64,000 nt of DNA from Uranotaenia lowii (GCF_029784155.1 NC_073693.1:220485770-220549769), one strand, 5' to 3'. Positions 35,140 through 47,862 are shown, counted from the first letter of the stretch. Notes: generated by a model from the letters alone, not told the origin. Numbers and translations: made by a program.

Positions 35140-37600
35140 AAAAATCTTAAGGTTATTTTTGTGCGAAGTGTGTTCTTGCTCTAAGCAAAAAGAAATTAAT
35201 GTTTTCAGCGCTTCTCGTATTTCTATTGTGAATGTTATTTATATAAATGAGTTCAAGGTTCGATTTCAGTAGGTTTCTTGAGATTTTGAAAAAGAAAGTT
35301 AAGGTTTCAAATTTGTTAAGCATTTCCAAAGGTAATAGTTTTTGACTGTATAGTAATCTAGTGGAAAATAAGGTAGGCAAATTTTTAACATATTTGAGAG
35401 CTTTGTTTTGAAGAATCTTAAGGCGTTGCAAGCGTGTTTCAGCTGCATAGCCCCAAATGGAATTCATGTAGATCAGGTGGGATTGTACACAAGCATGAGG
35501 GAGTTATTTTTTTGCAAATATGGCTTATATGAGCGTCCCATTTCAGATGTTCGTCAATGTATAAACCAAGATATTTTATTTCAGAGATTTGTTGAATCTG
35601 CGTTTCATTTATTGACAATGTCAATGTTCTAGAGTGACCTCTTAAGGAAAACACCTTAAGTTTAGTTTTCTTTAGATTCATCGACAAATGATTTTTAGAG
35701 AAGTATTCGGACAGTAATTTTATGTCCCGTTCAATTAATGTCTTCAAATTCATCGAATCATCGGTTGCATAAAGTAGAGTGGCATCATCTGCGTACATTT
35801 TCAGTTTTCCGAAAAGCGGTGTTTGAAATATATCATTAATATAAATATTAAATAGCAATGGTCCAAGGACGGAACCTTGAGGTACACCATATTTTATTAC
35901 TTTGTGAGAGCTATAATTTGATCCTATGTGAACTGCTTGAGTTCGATTGGACAAATACGATTCCATCAGTGATAATGCAGTGTTATCAAAACCAATTTCT
36001 TTGAGTTTTTGTAATAAAATTGGATGATGAACGCAATCAAATGCTTTGCTGAGGTCTATGAAAACACAGGATACGATTTTTTTAGAATCAAGATTCACAG
36101 TTATATCGTTGATTAATTTTGCAACTGCAGTTAAAGTATTTGATTTAGGAACAAATCCAAATTGGTTTCGATTAATTGTTTGATTGTTTTGGCAAAAACA
36201 TTGAATTTGTTCAAACAAAATTTTTTCAAACGGCTTCGAAAGTGAATTCAGAATAGATATTGGTCTGTAGTTACTCATTAGATTTCTTGCACCCGATTTG
36301 TAAACGGGTATAACTTTCGCGACTTTAAGTGAATCTGGAAATCGCCCAACATCGATTGATTGATTAATGAGTTCCGTGTATTTTTCAAGAAAATATGATT
36401 CATATTTAAGTAAGAATCTTGGTGAAATACCATCTATTCCCGAGGCAGAATTGTGTTTCAATTTATGAATGAAGGTGCTGACATTTTCACTAGACACGTT
36501 CGAAAATGAGAATCTTATTTGTGGCTGTAGAAGATCAGGGATTGACGCATTCCAATCATTCAGTACAGTTTGGCATACATTAATGTAGTAATTATTGAAT
36601 GATTCACATACTTCTTTAGGTTCTTTAATCATAAGTTCATTCTCCTCAATTTCTGTTGGAATCAAGTTTCTTTCATTTGAGGTTTTGTTAAAGATCAGTT
36701 GATTAATGTTTTGCCACAGTTTCCGAGGATCATTTATATTGGTATCAATTTGTGTCGCATAATAGTTCTTTTTAAGATCTTTTATGGACCTTGACAACTG
36801 ATTTCTAATTTGTTTATAATTTTCAGTGAAAGCTGGATTACGCTTTGAGAGATGATAAAGTTCACGTTTCTTTTCAATAAGTTTCAAGATTTGTTGATTG
36901 AGATAAGGTTTTTTAAAAGATCGTTTAGATTTTATATTAATTTTCCTAGTATTTCGATCAATCAGTGATTTGTAATGTGAGGATAGTTCATTAAAATTAC
37001 AAACATGATCTACGTTCAGATCATCGCTGTTAATTTTATCGTGTTCTAAAACTGTCTTAGTGAAGACATTGGATTTATTTTTGCTGACGTTGTTCAAATC
37101 TTTTACAGAGAGTATTATACTTTTATGGTCCGAAAGGTCGGGGTCTATGTTAATTAAAGTTAACTGGTATGCTTTTTCAAGAAGATCTGTTAAAACATGA
37201 TCGATGATAGTTTTGATTGTATTTGATTCGCGTGTCGCAGAAGATTCATTTATTTGGTTTAGAATTGAAAATCCATTGCTTCCAATCGTATTGGTATAGT
37301 CTAAAACGAGTCGATAAACAGGATTCAATAGATTTAGATTAAAATCTCCAATTACAATACTATTGGGGAAGCAAGATAGCAAGGTATCCAATTTGCTTAT
37401 GAATACATATCGTCCTGGATTATAAATGCCAACGATATTCATACTAAATTCTGGTAGTTTTACAACTAGGAAATCAGAATCATCAGAATTTTCACAATGA
37501 ACGAGTTGAGAGCTTATATTTTCATTGATCAGAATAGACACACCTCCTCGGTACCGTATGTTGCGACCAACACGCAAAAAGCAATCTAAATTTGATGTCC
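35140..37600 (-). mobile_element. CR1/L2-group LINE, 5'-truncated
   Basis: A non-LTR retrotransposon on the minus strand with EN and RT in one long frame. Its 5' start lies inside the endonuclease domain at about 37600, where a stop precedes the first matching residues. Typical target-primed insertion explains the 5' truncation. A later fragment of a similar kind of LINE is at 40165-40645. Clade name is by motif style only (CR1, L2 or Daphne). Confidence 0.75.
35153..35467 (-). pseudogene. C-terminal part of the same LINE ORF
   Basis: The frame contains IWGYAAETRLQRLKILQNKALK, the conserved post-RT region (WG-x-x-x-x-x-x-x-x-LQ-x-LQNKA). It overlaps the end of the main frame, so one small indel separates the two. 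It ends at about 35153. Confidence 0.8.
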
Positions 37601-37601
37601 C
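35439..37601 (-). pseudogene. LINE endonuclease-reverse transcriptase
   Basis: About 720 codons open. Endonuclease motifs are IVIGDFNLNLL (about residue 75 from the codon at 37577) and DLSDHKSI (about 149). RT blocks follow in order: HNSASGIDGISP, VIPVYKSG, NYRPISILNSLSK, NQFGFVPKSNT, FIDLSKAFDCVHH, YGVPQGSVLGPLLF and the catalytic YADDATLLYA. A frameshift near 35,450-35,470 cuts the C-terminus, which continues in the next frame (35153-35467). The long intact frame suggests a relatively young insertion. It cannot act alone because the endonuclease N-terminus is missing. Confidence 0.85.
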
Positions 37602-38456
37602 TTAATGATGCTGGAAAAATTGCATTTTTCGTTGAGCTAGAGTGAACCGAGCCATACAAATTTCACACACTTTCTAAATGGGAAATATTTTAGATTCAAC
37701 TTACTGGTAGTGTTCTAAACGATGGTGAGCTACGAAAATAAGCTTATATTATCATTAGAAGTTAAAAATCCCTCCAATCCACTAGGAGAAATGGAAAACG
37801 AAATTCAAAGGATTCAGTTTAGTCTGGCCTAACGAAAATTTATACAAATGCTGACGAAGTTTTTGGCCACTAGAGCGTAATTCATAATTAAAATAATTAG
37901 TTTTCAGTTCATACAGAGCCGAAGAACAGTTTCAAATAGGAAAACCGAACCAAATGCAGATCATTCCGTACAAAACAAATTTTCTTAAGTAAAACGTGCT
38001 TTTTATTTTTTCCTTTAAAGTGGCTCTCAGTTCACTTTGGCGCAGCGCATTTTTGCCAATACAGTGATATTGATTTTAAGATTTGAAATTCCGTAGCTAT
38101 TTAGTTCAGTTCTAAAATAAGAATCCGAATAGAGAAAAGAATTTCGACTCGAATATCGATAACTCAATAAGAAAACATATATAGAATTCAGAAATAAGAA
38201 TTTTGAAATAGGTTTTTATTATGACTTTTAAGTCAAAATCAAATATTTCAAGTCACAGGAAATCGGTAATCTTGGTACGATGCCTATTCATAAAAATTCT
38301 GTATTTAAATATTATAATTAACCAGCTTCCTTTTACCTTTAAATTTATAAACCGTTATAAATGTTTAACTTCATTCACACGTCCTCAACTTCTTCGTGCT
38401 CGTGAATAAATTTTTATGAAAATCGACTTATAATTATTCGAATTGTATCAAATTTA
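37602..38456. other. No recognised gene
   Basis: AT-rich unique sequence between the LINE and the duplicated block. No ORF or repeat can be supported. Confidence 0.4.
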
Positions 38457-38928
38457 AAGTTAATTTTGTACGGGGGCCTCTTTTCAATAAAAAATAAAAT
38501 TTTTGAAAATATTGTGCAAATCATCTCTGACTCGAAAAACTCTCAGATACCTATACCGTATTTGTTTATGCCGAGTGTTGCACTAGTGTTGCACTGGTGC
38601 ACCACTAGGTGCTGTCAAACTGTTTGTTTATTCGGACGGTGTTGCGCTGGTTTTGACCTGGTGTTGCACTGCCATCGGGCGGTAGTGCCCCGAAAATTTT
38701 GTCAGTGTTGCGAGAGAGCGTGTGAGTGAGTGAGGTAGCAATACACTGGCGACGATTTGTGTTTGTTTTTGTCGGATACGGTGGAACACTGATTGAGGGG
38801 AGAAAACAAATACGGTACAAATTTCCCTTTATTCCCATAGCCTGTCTGTCTATACGTGATTTTGTTACAAAGAAAACGCCTCCATTTTTATACATAGGAT
38901 TGAATTATACCCCCATTCATCTAAACTA

Positions 38929-39818
38929 GGGTTACCATATCCCGTGACACCCAAAAGAGTACATTGAGATCATTTGTCCGTAAAGTCAGGAAAAACGTTA
39001 ATAAGTAGAACCCGCTTATCCAAACTCCAGTTTTCTAAGCTTGCGAGTTATCCTAGTCATCAGGTTGACACAAGATCCAAATATTTTTAGATCTTGGCGC
39101 CCGGATGGTATGCAAAAACATGTGCAATAGAACCCCGCTTACTTGAGGTAGCCAGGAGAGGGACCACCTCGGATAAGTGAAACCTCGGTTTGAACGAAAT
39201 ACATTGACAAACCCTATCCTTTTGCTCTGGTATTGAATATCATTCAGGCGCATAGCTCGGTTCTAACATGGTTTTATTTTTCAATTTAATAGACGTTTCT
39301 GGCAAGTTTAGATTTTAAACTTGCCAAAAACGTCCAATTAATAGCTAAAGCGGGGTTTATATTTCGTGTTATCTGAGGTGGCACCGAGATATTTCAATTT
39401 AATAGAATACTGTTAATGTCTTGGAGGTTATGTGACTTACTTATCTATTTACTAACTTACTCAATAAATTTTCTTTTAAAATATTCTTGTGCTATAGATA
39501 CCTAATTCTTTTGCATATTGATTACTGTTTGCATACTCAAAGGCGCTTATCGCGCTCACTGTTTACAACGACCAAAAGTGTATGATTATTATAACAAAAT
39601 GTAAAAGTAATTTGTTGTAAGCTGTATTCCTTTCATAGTTTTTGCATAAGACGTGAAAAAACTTCATAAAATGGAAGGAATACGTTGGTTTTGCTGATCA
39701 AATGTCTTCCAACAAAAAAAGAGTACATTTGGTAAAATTTTACAAAAAGAAGAGTACGCCCATTTCTCGATCGAAAAAGAGTACATGTACTCTTAAAAGA
39801 GTACGTATGGTATTCCTA
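38929..39818. mobile_element. TIR element, GGGTTACCATAT ends
   Basis: The left end GGGTTACCATATCCCG and the inverse of the right end (GGAATACCATACG) match. TA lies outside both (38927-38928, 39819-39820). Near both ends there are AAAGAGTACAT motifs. The 890-bp unit has no transposase. A partial inverted relative lies at 33055-33310. Confidence 0.55.
39291..39335. repeat. Hairpin
   Basis: The arms GACGTTTCTGGCAAGTTTA and TAAACTTGCCAAAAACGTC pair with one mismatch around a short loop. It lies inside the TIR element, and the same hairpin is at about 47335-47379 in copy 2. Confidence 0.75.
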
Positions 39819-40164
39819 ATCTAAGCTTCTTATCAGTTTGTAGTTAGTAACTCTTAGTCACTTTTTTGTAGCACAACATTAATATTAAAATTTATTTTTG
39901 TTTATTTCTATTTAATCCTTGATTTGAAATTTGTTTATAAACATTAACTTTCAAGTTATCTTCAGGTTATCAATAATTATTTATCACGGTTTCGAAGGAA
40001 TTAGAAGAATTTCGATTTTTTTCCTGTAACACGGCTCATTGGCGGCGCACACTTTCTTCGACCATAGTTTTAGCTAGCCGTTTTAGATATTCGTTCTAGT
40101 TATCAGATTGATGTCTTTGACAACCTTTCCCTTTGCTTTGAGTCTCCTCTTCATGATTGCCCAG

Positions 40165-40645
40165 TTTTTTCTTTTTCTTTTTTTTTGTGATGGTCCCACA
40201 GGCCCATTCGGGTCCTTCCTCCACCCCATACGCTTCTTTAGGAGTGGGAGGGACTAGTTATCCTCTGGATAATTATGTTTACATTATTTGATCAATTCCT
40301 GTACGACTTGTTTGTCTTACTCCCGCGTATGTCCATCACCGTACATTTTTTTTATCTGATACTTCTTCAGATCTTCATCACATCCATATGATCCTTTTTA
40401 GGATTGGTCATTGTTTCAGATTGACTGTTTGACGTATTGTATTGTCAGTTTCTTAAAGACATTTAAGTTCGAACTGTCTTTGATGTTCAGCGGCAGATTA
40501 TTATACATCTTCAGTCCGTTGTAGAAAACAGAACGTTTGGTCATCTTTTTTTCTGGCCAAATCTCGGTCCGATAGATAGGAATTTCTCTTAACCCATTCA
40601 AGACGGCGACTTTTTTCGAACGCGTCCCCCAGGAGTGATACATTT
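40165..40645 (-). pseudogene. LINE 3' end with A-rich tail
   Basis: The minus-strand frame 40416-40643 encodes FYNGLKMYNNLPLNIKDSSN and VFKKLTIQYVKQ, a motif typical of the last residues of CR1/L2/Jockey-like ORF2 proteins. About 250 bp of non-coding sequence follows and ends in an A-rich run at 40165-40190. It is strongly 5'-truncated. The same fragment recurs in copy 2. Confidence 0.65.
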
Positions 40646-40799
40646 CTATTCTTTGATTCGATCAATTTTTATTATATGCAGTCCTCTCCTCGAAATAAAA
40701 TTATTTCCAATAGCCGAATTGCACAATGGGTAGAAGATAATAATACACCATATTGAACATGTTCATCATTCGTTTCAATTTTTGTTCTTTTTATAAAGG

Positions 40800-43025
40800 A
40801 AAAAATATAATGCAAAGAATATCATGTAATGTGGTTTAAACCAACAATTAGTTTATTCTTAACTTTTTACAATGAGAATGTGTTTACTTTTGTGGTTTAT
40901 GTTTTTTTTTCAATTTTATCGGTTTTAACCTGATTTTTTTCCTCCTCTGTGGATTTTTATCTAACCGGGAACTTTTGAAGCTGTCCAATTTTTTAATGTT
41001 GAAAGCAAGGTTGCCGAAAAAATGTGTGTTTTTGCAAAAACAAATCCGATTTTCTGTGATTTAACCAAGAAATAGTGTGATGGAAAAAGCCCCAAAATCA
41101 TTATCATGACTTTCCTAAACAAAACAAAAATTCAAAACTTATGTTAACATTTTTCTCAAATACGTAGGTACAAAATTTAACAAATCTGTGAAATCAATGA
41201 ATATTTCCAAAAATCTGTGTTCCGTGACTGTGATGAAAATTTGGACGAATCTCTGTGGAATTATAGATTATTCTGTGATTTCGGCAACCTCGTTTGAAAA
41301 GAGGGTGATTTGTTTATTTGTGTAAAACATCAACGGATCACATGTTGATCCTAATGATAGCCTAATAAAATAATAAATTAAAAACTACTTAAAACTACAA
41401 AGTTTGCCCATCATTTCATGAACGCACATCGAACGGAACGTTAAAATTTCAAAAATTTAACTGAAATATTAAATTAAAATTTATTAGAAATTCATGTTTG
41501 AATATTTAATAATAAAATTAAATAACGATGATGGTATTATCAGCAAATTAATAATTCGTTTAATAATATTTTCAACTATAAGATACAGATTTCACCTTTG
41601 TGAAAGTAGAATTAACTAAAAATTCCCCGACAAGGGCTGTAGAACCCAACAGCACGCTCGAAAGGTTATGAATTTAAAAGTTGGACTTAATAAGACGGAA
41701 TTCATAAAAACTCTATACTGGTCCTAGATGCATATCAATTTAAGTTATTATCCCCTCACTATAGCCTAAATAACCACCGACGCACACTTCCACAAAAACA
41801 ACACAAATAACAAGCAAATGACCTGTTGTCTGTAGCGACGAAACGAAACCCTGTCTGCGCGGCCTTATTTTATAAGTAATTTTCATCCCCAAATATTTTG
41901 AAGACATTTTCATACACAGTGAAACCAATGCAAAGTAACGTTTATCTATCCTTTATAGATTCTATTGGTTAGAGAACCATGAAAATTAGTCCACTAATTC
42001 AATTTATTCAAAATCATGAAAAAGTTCAAACTATTTCCATTGCACACACGGTGTGCAATCCGTCTCGAGTGGGTATATTATCTTCAAAATCTTACTACGC
42101 AGTTTCCGGTCGACAGTTTAACTCCGACGATTAGCTTGAAGTTTTCGAATCACCTTCAATATTTCCTTATACCGTATGAAATCGCGTCATACGGTATTTC
42201 TGGGCAATTTCAGCTAGCTAGCCTCGATGCAGACCACAATGGATTTTCAAAATAACTGTGCATAATTTTTTCCCTTCTTTCGGCTTTTATATTGATTGTT
42301 TACAAAGTACCTACATTCGATATGCGGAAAAGCATACGTGAAGCTGACAAAATTCCCGACACGTGGGCGCCAAGAACTTCCAAATCTGTCCACCAGGAGC
42401 GCCACAATATGAGCAAAAGATTGTTCCAATTCTCAATGAAGCAAGCCTTAGAAACAGGATCTTAATGGTAGAGCACACGTAAAATGATAAAAAGGTAAAA
42501 TTTACCGAGATAAAAAGGTGAAAGCTTAATCAATCCAAATAGGTAACTTTTACCTCATCGAGGTTAAACTCACATCGCAACAAGATCAAGTTTTTGTGTG
42601 AGTTCTCATCATGAAACTATATATTATTGATACAAAGATTCCCAAAACATTAAACACATAGGTAATGAAAAATTCAAATTAAAATTCAAATGTACTTATG
42701 CCTTTGTTTCATGTAATTTGATTACTTCCCAGAACACATTTGAACAGGCGAAGAGAAAAAAACTTTTTAGACATTGAATGGGCAACCAGTAGGATGTTCG
42801 TTTTTGCCCAGCGAATCGCAAAGGTAAATTAACCTCTTTTCTAGGTAAAAAAGAAAGACGGTACAATGCACCTTTTTCCTAAGTGAATGAAAAAAAGATA
42901 AAAAAAAATAAAAAATCTTTTGATTCGATTGAATATTTTTTTCAATTTCCCCCGTCTTTTGTTAATCTTTAGACTTTATAAATTATCCAAGCTTCTGTCT
43001 TCAACAACTCATTTTGTTATTTTAT
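40800..43025. other. Non-coding part of copy 1
   Basis: No gene seen. A small hairpin with arms ATACCGTATGA/TCATACGGTAT lies at about 42,170-42,200. GGTAAA/TTTACC-rich patches occur at 42,480-42,560 and 42,825-42,860. ORFs here are short and shift frame between the two copies through 1-bp indels, which argues against coding. Confidence 0.5.
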
Positions 43026-43612
43026 CCTTCCTAAGCTGTTCGCTAAATATCCGTTTCGGGGAAATTTGACTTGTAAATAGTTTGTTGTCGTTCCTGTGGA
43101 CGCGATTTTGATGATAGGTAGTCATTGTGTAGGTACCTAGTTTATTTTAGTTTCTCAACATTTCAAAATTAAGTAAATTTGTTTTACCAGGCTGTCTGTA
43201 TTAGGTTCCGTATAAAAAAAAAGTCTCAAAATTTTTTTTATTTTTGAATTGCTCATAATTTCTGACAGCTTTGCTGTATTAAAGGGTTTCTTTGATTTTT
43301 GGAATTGTCATCACATCTATCCGACGATGTATAAATGAGTAAGAGTTCGATGAACGTATCCCGGATTTCCGGTAGAAAAAAAAGTCGTACTTAAAACAAA
43401 GACATCCAACTTCATCTTTGCTTCGCTTTATCTCATGTCTCAATTCTAAGCTCACATTTTAGTTCATTTTTCGTTAATTTGTTTATTGTTTTCATAGAAC
43501 ATACTTGGTCTCTAAAATATCTCAGTGCTTCAGTATATTGGAATGATGGTGATTATTTAAGATGTTTTGAATATGTGCTTCGGGTCATATTGACCCGAAC
43601 AGGTTTGGAGGG
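43026..43612. mobile_element. TIR element related to the 6.85-kb MITE
   Basis: The termini CCTTCCTAAGCTGTTCGC and the inverse of CCCTCCAAACCTGTTCGG match those of 6846-7019. The palindrome CGGGTCATATTGACCCG is near one end. Flanks are TTAT and TTTT rather than TTAA, so the target duplication has decayed or the end is shifted. Confidence 0.55.
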
Positions 43613-44740
43613 TTTTTTTTAATGGTAGGAAATTATCATTTTACACTTGTTTAGGTTATTGGTATTATAATTTATCATTTAGAATTCATCGCATGGGTTT
43701 TCCTGTTTATGATAAAAGGAAATAAAAGTTTGATTCAAAATGTTGTGCTTGAAATTTTTCTTTTCCCTATCAATCACTGACTGTTTAGTGTTCAACTTGA
43801 AAAGTAGAACGTCTAAATATAAGCTCGTTTTCCAAGAATTTCGTTGAAGAGCTTATTTGGCTATCTTTGTCACCAGGCTGTTGTGCCTCCAGCGATGTCA
43901 TTTTAATAATAACCTCGGCCTCCACGTTCATACATACATGTATTGAAGGATGCAGCTCATTGAAGAGAAGGATGCAAGCAACCTGGGCCGGATAACGTTC
44001 GGGTGCTTTTAGGATCGAATCGCCGCGCCATCATTTTTCCCGAATCCACTTCCGCCGGAAACGAATTTCAGCGGTGGATGATGCACCCTGCTCTATAAAT
44101 GTGTGTAGATACGTGTAGGAGCCTACAGGTGTATGACAATCACAGGGTTCTAAATATAGCGTTCGCTCGCTGACTGGCTGGAGGGATGCTGGGTTGTGTT
44201 TATTGGAATGTATGTTCTCCGGTTATTGGTGAAGAGAACTGATAATGTAAACGGGGGAAGAGCAATTGCTATTTATTACTCGGTCTAATGGAAAGCTCTT
44301 ACCGAAATGAAACTACCGAAAAAGAAATTATGTTAGTTTATACTTACTACAACATCGTTGTGACGTTGAGTTGGTTTAAGGTCGCATCCATTGAGGTAGT
44401 CAATGTGTAGTAAGCACGTAGGACTGGCTAGAGATAATTAAACAATTGATCTTCAATGGTCGGTATCATAGATCAATTGCCTTCGGCAATACTGGGTATG
44501 GTATATGGTTGTTTGCTATCAATTAGACATGATCCATGGTGAGACGATTTGGAACATCAGATGACTCGTACAAACAACAATGTTCCTTGATCATCTCAAT
44601 TGACCAATTTGTTATGAAAGTTTGTTAGGTAAAATATTTCAATTTTTTTCGAATCCCAATAGTTCAAACTTCTTTTCGAATTGACATCAACCGTAGATTC
44701 CAATCATTGATCGATTCTCTCTTTTTCTCACTAATTCCAG
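43613..44740. other. Probable upstream/intron region of the 38-codon exon
   Basis: Almost invariant between the copies. It contains a TATA-like CTCTATAAATG at about 44,090 and a GC-richer stretch at 43,880-44,200 that could be a promoter or 5' exon. That is inference only, because no transcript evidence is available. Confidence 0.3.
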
Positions 44741-44894
44741 ATTCATTTCATTGTTCCGGGTAGTAATCGGATAAAACCGCATGGACGCCTTTTCAACGAA
44801 ACGTAAGCAGCATTACACGACCGGTGATTTCAATCCGCCAGCCCCATATTCTAAACAGACGCAGAGCAAACGGAACATTCTCTCCAAGCAAGAG
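44741..44894 (+). CDS. Candidate host exon with start codon, copy 1
   Basis: The exon follows a pyrimidine-rich acceptor (TTTTTCTCACTAATTCCAG, ending at 44740). It carries 40 bp of leader, an ATG at 44781 and 38 codons ending in CAAGAG before the donor GTAGGT at 44895. The peptide begins MDAFSTKRKQHYTTGDFNP and is hydrophilic and basic, with no signal peptide. I do not recognise the protein. Support comes from the second copy: inside the exon the only change is CCG to CCA, both Pro, whereas the intron changes at several sites immediately after the donor. The next exon is not found in the window. Confidence 0.6.
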
Positions 44895-46000
44895 GTAGGT
44901 GCTCAGGGTTTGAGGGTGTTTATTGGGTGGGGTGGATGGGATTTGTTGTTTGTTTGTTTTTTCGATTGAGTAATATTGCAAGTTTGCGTTCAAGCCAAGG
45001 TGCAAGTAGATAATCAACTTATCCCCGATTACGTTGATTTATCAATCAATGGACATCGGCTTAGCTTTGGGATTAAATTTCGCACGCCGGCGATAGAAAC
45101 TGGTTTCGTTGACTTAGGGTATTATATCGATACCGAGAAATTTAAATCATTTGTAACAAATTTTCAACCCTCAACCTCAGGAAATACTTGATGAATTTTG
45201 AATTCTCATGGTAGAAAATCAATAATATCTCTTACAGGGCTTGATATTAAGTTTTTAATATTAGCATAAGAAAATTCGGTTTCAGTTTTAGCTTTGAAAC
45301 CTTGAAATGTAACTGAAACTGAAAATTTAAAAAATTAAGCAAATTTTTACTTCATTCATTCAATGATTCATCGGCCTTAACGAATCTTCAAATCTTAACT
45401 GGCACGTGAGGTGTTTCAAAGTGAAATTTTACTCGAAAGCAGAGGTGAGAAACCTTTTGAACCCCCGGGCCTTTTGAATTTGAAATTCTTGTGGCGGGCC
45501 GCACTCAAAATAAAATTAATTTAAAAATAGCAGAGCATATCTCATAAACAATTTTCGACAAAATCAAATCTGAAAATTGAAAGAAAACTTAAATTTTACA
45601 TCGACTTTTTTATGCAAGGCGAACAATACCTGCCAAAATTGAATACCTACATACATCACTTGGTATATCTGAATTAGGTATTTTAGGTTAATCTTAATTT
45701 TTGAACTGATTTGCACTTCTTCGGAACATCCATTCTTCCAAATAGAAACATCATTCCCTTTGATATAAAAAACAACAATTGTTGAAGTTCTTTATATGGT
45801 TAATCAAAAAAGTTTTTACCATTTTTTGACAAAAATCCATGTTTTCTCATGTCGTTGAACTATTTGTCAGCACTTCCGTTAAAAAGTTTTCTGGGATGAT
45901 ATCCCATCGATTGATAGTCTTATAGCTTATAGTGAGTTTAATGTATTTTCAGGAAATTCTGTCTTCTCAGCGTTCGACGTTGAATCGTTACTGAACATTA
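44895..46000. other. Diverged intron/intergenic tail of copy 1, with hAT-like end
   Basis: Compared with 56954-58037, this is clearly more diverged than the rest of the block. 45442-45510 has the pattern of a hAT-type end (GAGGTGAGAAACCTTTTGAA, then GGCGGGCCGCACTC). The version in copy 2 (57490-57560) is closer to the usual CAGGGGTGAGCAACC. The element's other end is not found. Confidence 0.45.
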
Positions 46001-46500
46001 NNNNNNNNNNNNNNNNNNNNNNNNNNNNNNNNNNNNNNNNNNNNNNNNNNNNNNNNNNNNNNNNNNNNNNNNNNNNNNNNNNNNNNNNNNNNNNNNNNNN
46101 NNNNNNNNNNNNNNNNNNNNNNNNNNNNNNNNNNNNNNNNNNNNNNNNNNNNNNNNNNNNNNNNNNNNNNNNNNNNNNNNNNNNNNNNNNNNNNNNNNNN
46201 NNNNNNNNNNNNNNNNNNNNNNNNNNNNNNNNNNNNNNNNNNNNNNNNNNNNNNNNNNNNNNNNNNNNNNNNNNNNNNNNNNNNNNNNNNNNNNNNNNNN
46301 NNNNNNNNNNNNNNNNNNNNNNNNNNNNNNNNNNNNNNNNNNNNNNNNNNNNNNNNNNNNNNNNNNNNNNNNNNNNNNNNNNNNNNNNNNNNNNNNNNNN
46401 NNNNNNNNNNNNNNNNNNNNNNNNNNNNNNNNNNNNNNNNNNNNNNNNNNNNNNNNNNNNNNNNNNNNNNNNNNNNNNNNNNNNNNNNNNNNNNNNNNNN
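46001..46500. other. Assembly gap of 500 N
   Basis: Exactly 500 undetermined bases. The round number indicates a scaffolding gap of arbitrary size, not a measured one. Confidence 0.98.
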
Positions 46501-46972
46501 AAGTTAATTTTGTACGGGGGCCTCTTTTCAATAAAAAATAAAATTTTTGAAAATATTGTGCAAATCATCTCTGACTCGAAAAACTCTCAGATACCTATAC
46601 CGTATTTGTTTATGCCGAGTGTTGCACTAGTGTTGCACTGGTGCACCACTAGGTGCTGTCAAACTGTTTGTTTATTCGGACGGTGTTGCGCTGGTTTTGA
46701 CCTGGTGTTGCACTGCCATCGGGCGGTAGTGCCCCGAAAATTTTGTCAGTGTTGCGAGAGAGCGTGTGAGTGAGTGAGGTAGCAATACACTGGCGACGAT
46801 TTGTGTTTGTTTTTGTCGGATACGGTGGAACACTGATTGAGGGGAGAAAACAAATACGGTACAAATTTCCCTTTATTCCCATAGCCTGTCTGTCTATACG
46901 TGATTTTGTTACAAAGAAAACGCCTCCATTTTTATACATAGGATTGAATTATACCCCCATTCATCTAAACTA

Positions 46973-47862
46973 GGGTTACCATATCCCGTGACACCCAAAA
47001 GAGTACATTGAGATCATTTGTCCGTAAAGTCAGGAAAAACGTTAATAAGTAGAACCCGCTTATCCAAACTCCAGTTTTCTAAGCTTGCGAGTTATCCTAG
47101 TCATCAGGTTGACACAAGATCCAAATATTTTTAGATCTTGGCGCCCGGATGGTATGCAAAAACATGTGCAATAGAACCCCGCTTACTTGAGGTAGCCAGG
47201 AGAGGGACCACCTCGGATAAGTGAAACCTCGGTTTGAACGAAATACATTGACAAACCCTATCCTTTTGCTCTGGTATTGAATATCATTCAGGCGCATAGC
47301 TCGGTTCTAACATGGTTTTATTTTTCAATTTAATAGACGTTTCTGGCAAGTTTAGATTTTAAACTTGCCAAAAACGTCCAATTAATAGCTAAAGCGGGGT
47401 TTATATTTCGTGTTATCTGAGGTGGCACCGAGATATTTCAATTTAATAGAATACTGTTAATGTCTTGGAGGTTATGTGACTTACTTATCTATTTACTAAC
47501 TTACTCAATAAATTTTCTTTTAAAATATTCTTGTGCTATAGATACCTAATTCTTTTGCATATTGATTACTGTTTGCATACTCAAAGGCGCTTATCGCGCT
47601 CACTGTTTACAACGACCAAAAGTGTATGATTATTATAACAAAATGTAAAAGTAATTTGTTGTAAGCTGTATTCCTTTCATAGTTTTTGCATAAGACGTGA
47701 AAAAACTTCATAAAATGGAAGGAATACGTTGGTTTTGCTGATCAAATGTCTTTCAACAAAAAAAGAGTACATTTGGTAAAATTTTACAAAAAGAAGAGTA
47801 CGCCCATTTCTCGATCGAAAAAGAGTACATGTACTCTTAAAAGAGTACGTATGGTATTCCTA
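46973..47862. mobile_element. TIR element, copy-2 counterpart of 38929-39818
   Basis: Offset 8044 from copy 1, with one visible substitution (TCTTCCAAC to TCTTTCAAC). Confidence 0.55.

Larger units (their letters stand above)
38457..46000 (+). repeat. Duplicated block, copy 1 (ends at gap)
   Basis: Matches 46501-58037. Offset is 8044 up to about 40,800 and about 12,060 afterwards. I see only one substitution in the first 2.3 kb and a handful of 1-2 bp indels up to about 44,890. Beyond that the copies diverge clearly. The block stops at the N run, so the copy is cut by the contig end. It is probably one allele of a heterozygous region. Confidence 0.9.

Noticed and set aside
42016..42255. 79-codon frame in copy 1 (91 codons at 54037-54312 in copy 2)
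   Set aside because: A 2-bp/1-bp length difference between the copies changes the start and N-terminus, as expected for non-coding DNA.
44976..45191. 72-codon frame after the host exon (and 57037-57252)
   Set aside because: Between the two copies most differences in this frame change the amino acid (for example Thr/Met and Gly/Asp), there is no acceptor, and it lies in the fast-diverging intron.
45927..46568. Open frame across the gap
   Set aside because: Consists almost entirely of undetermined bases.
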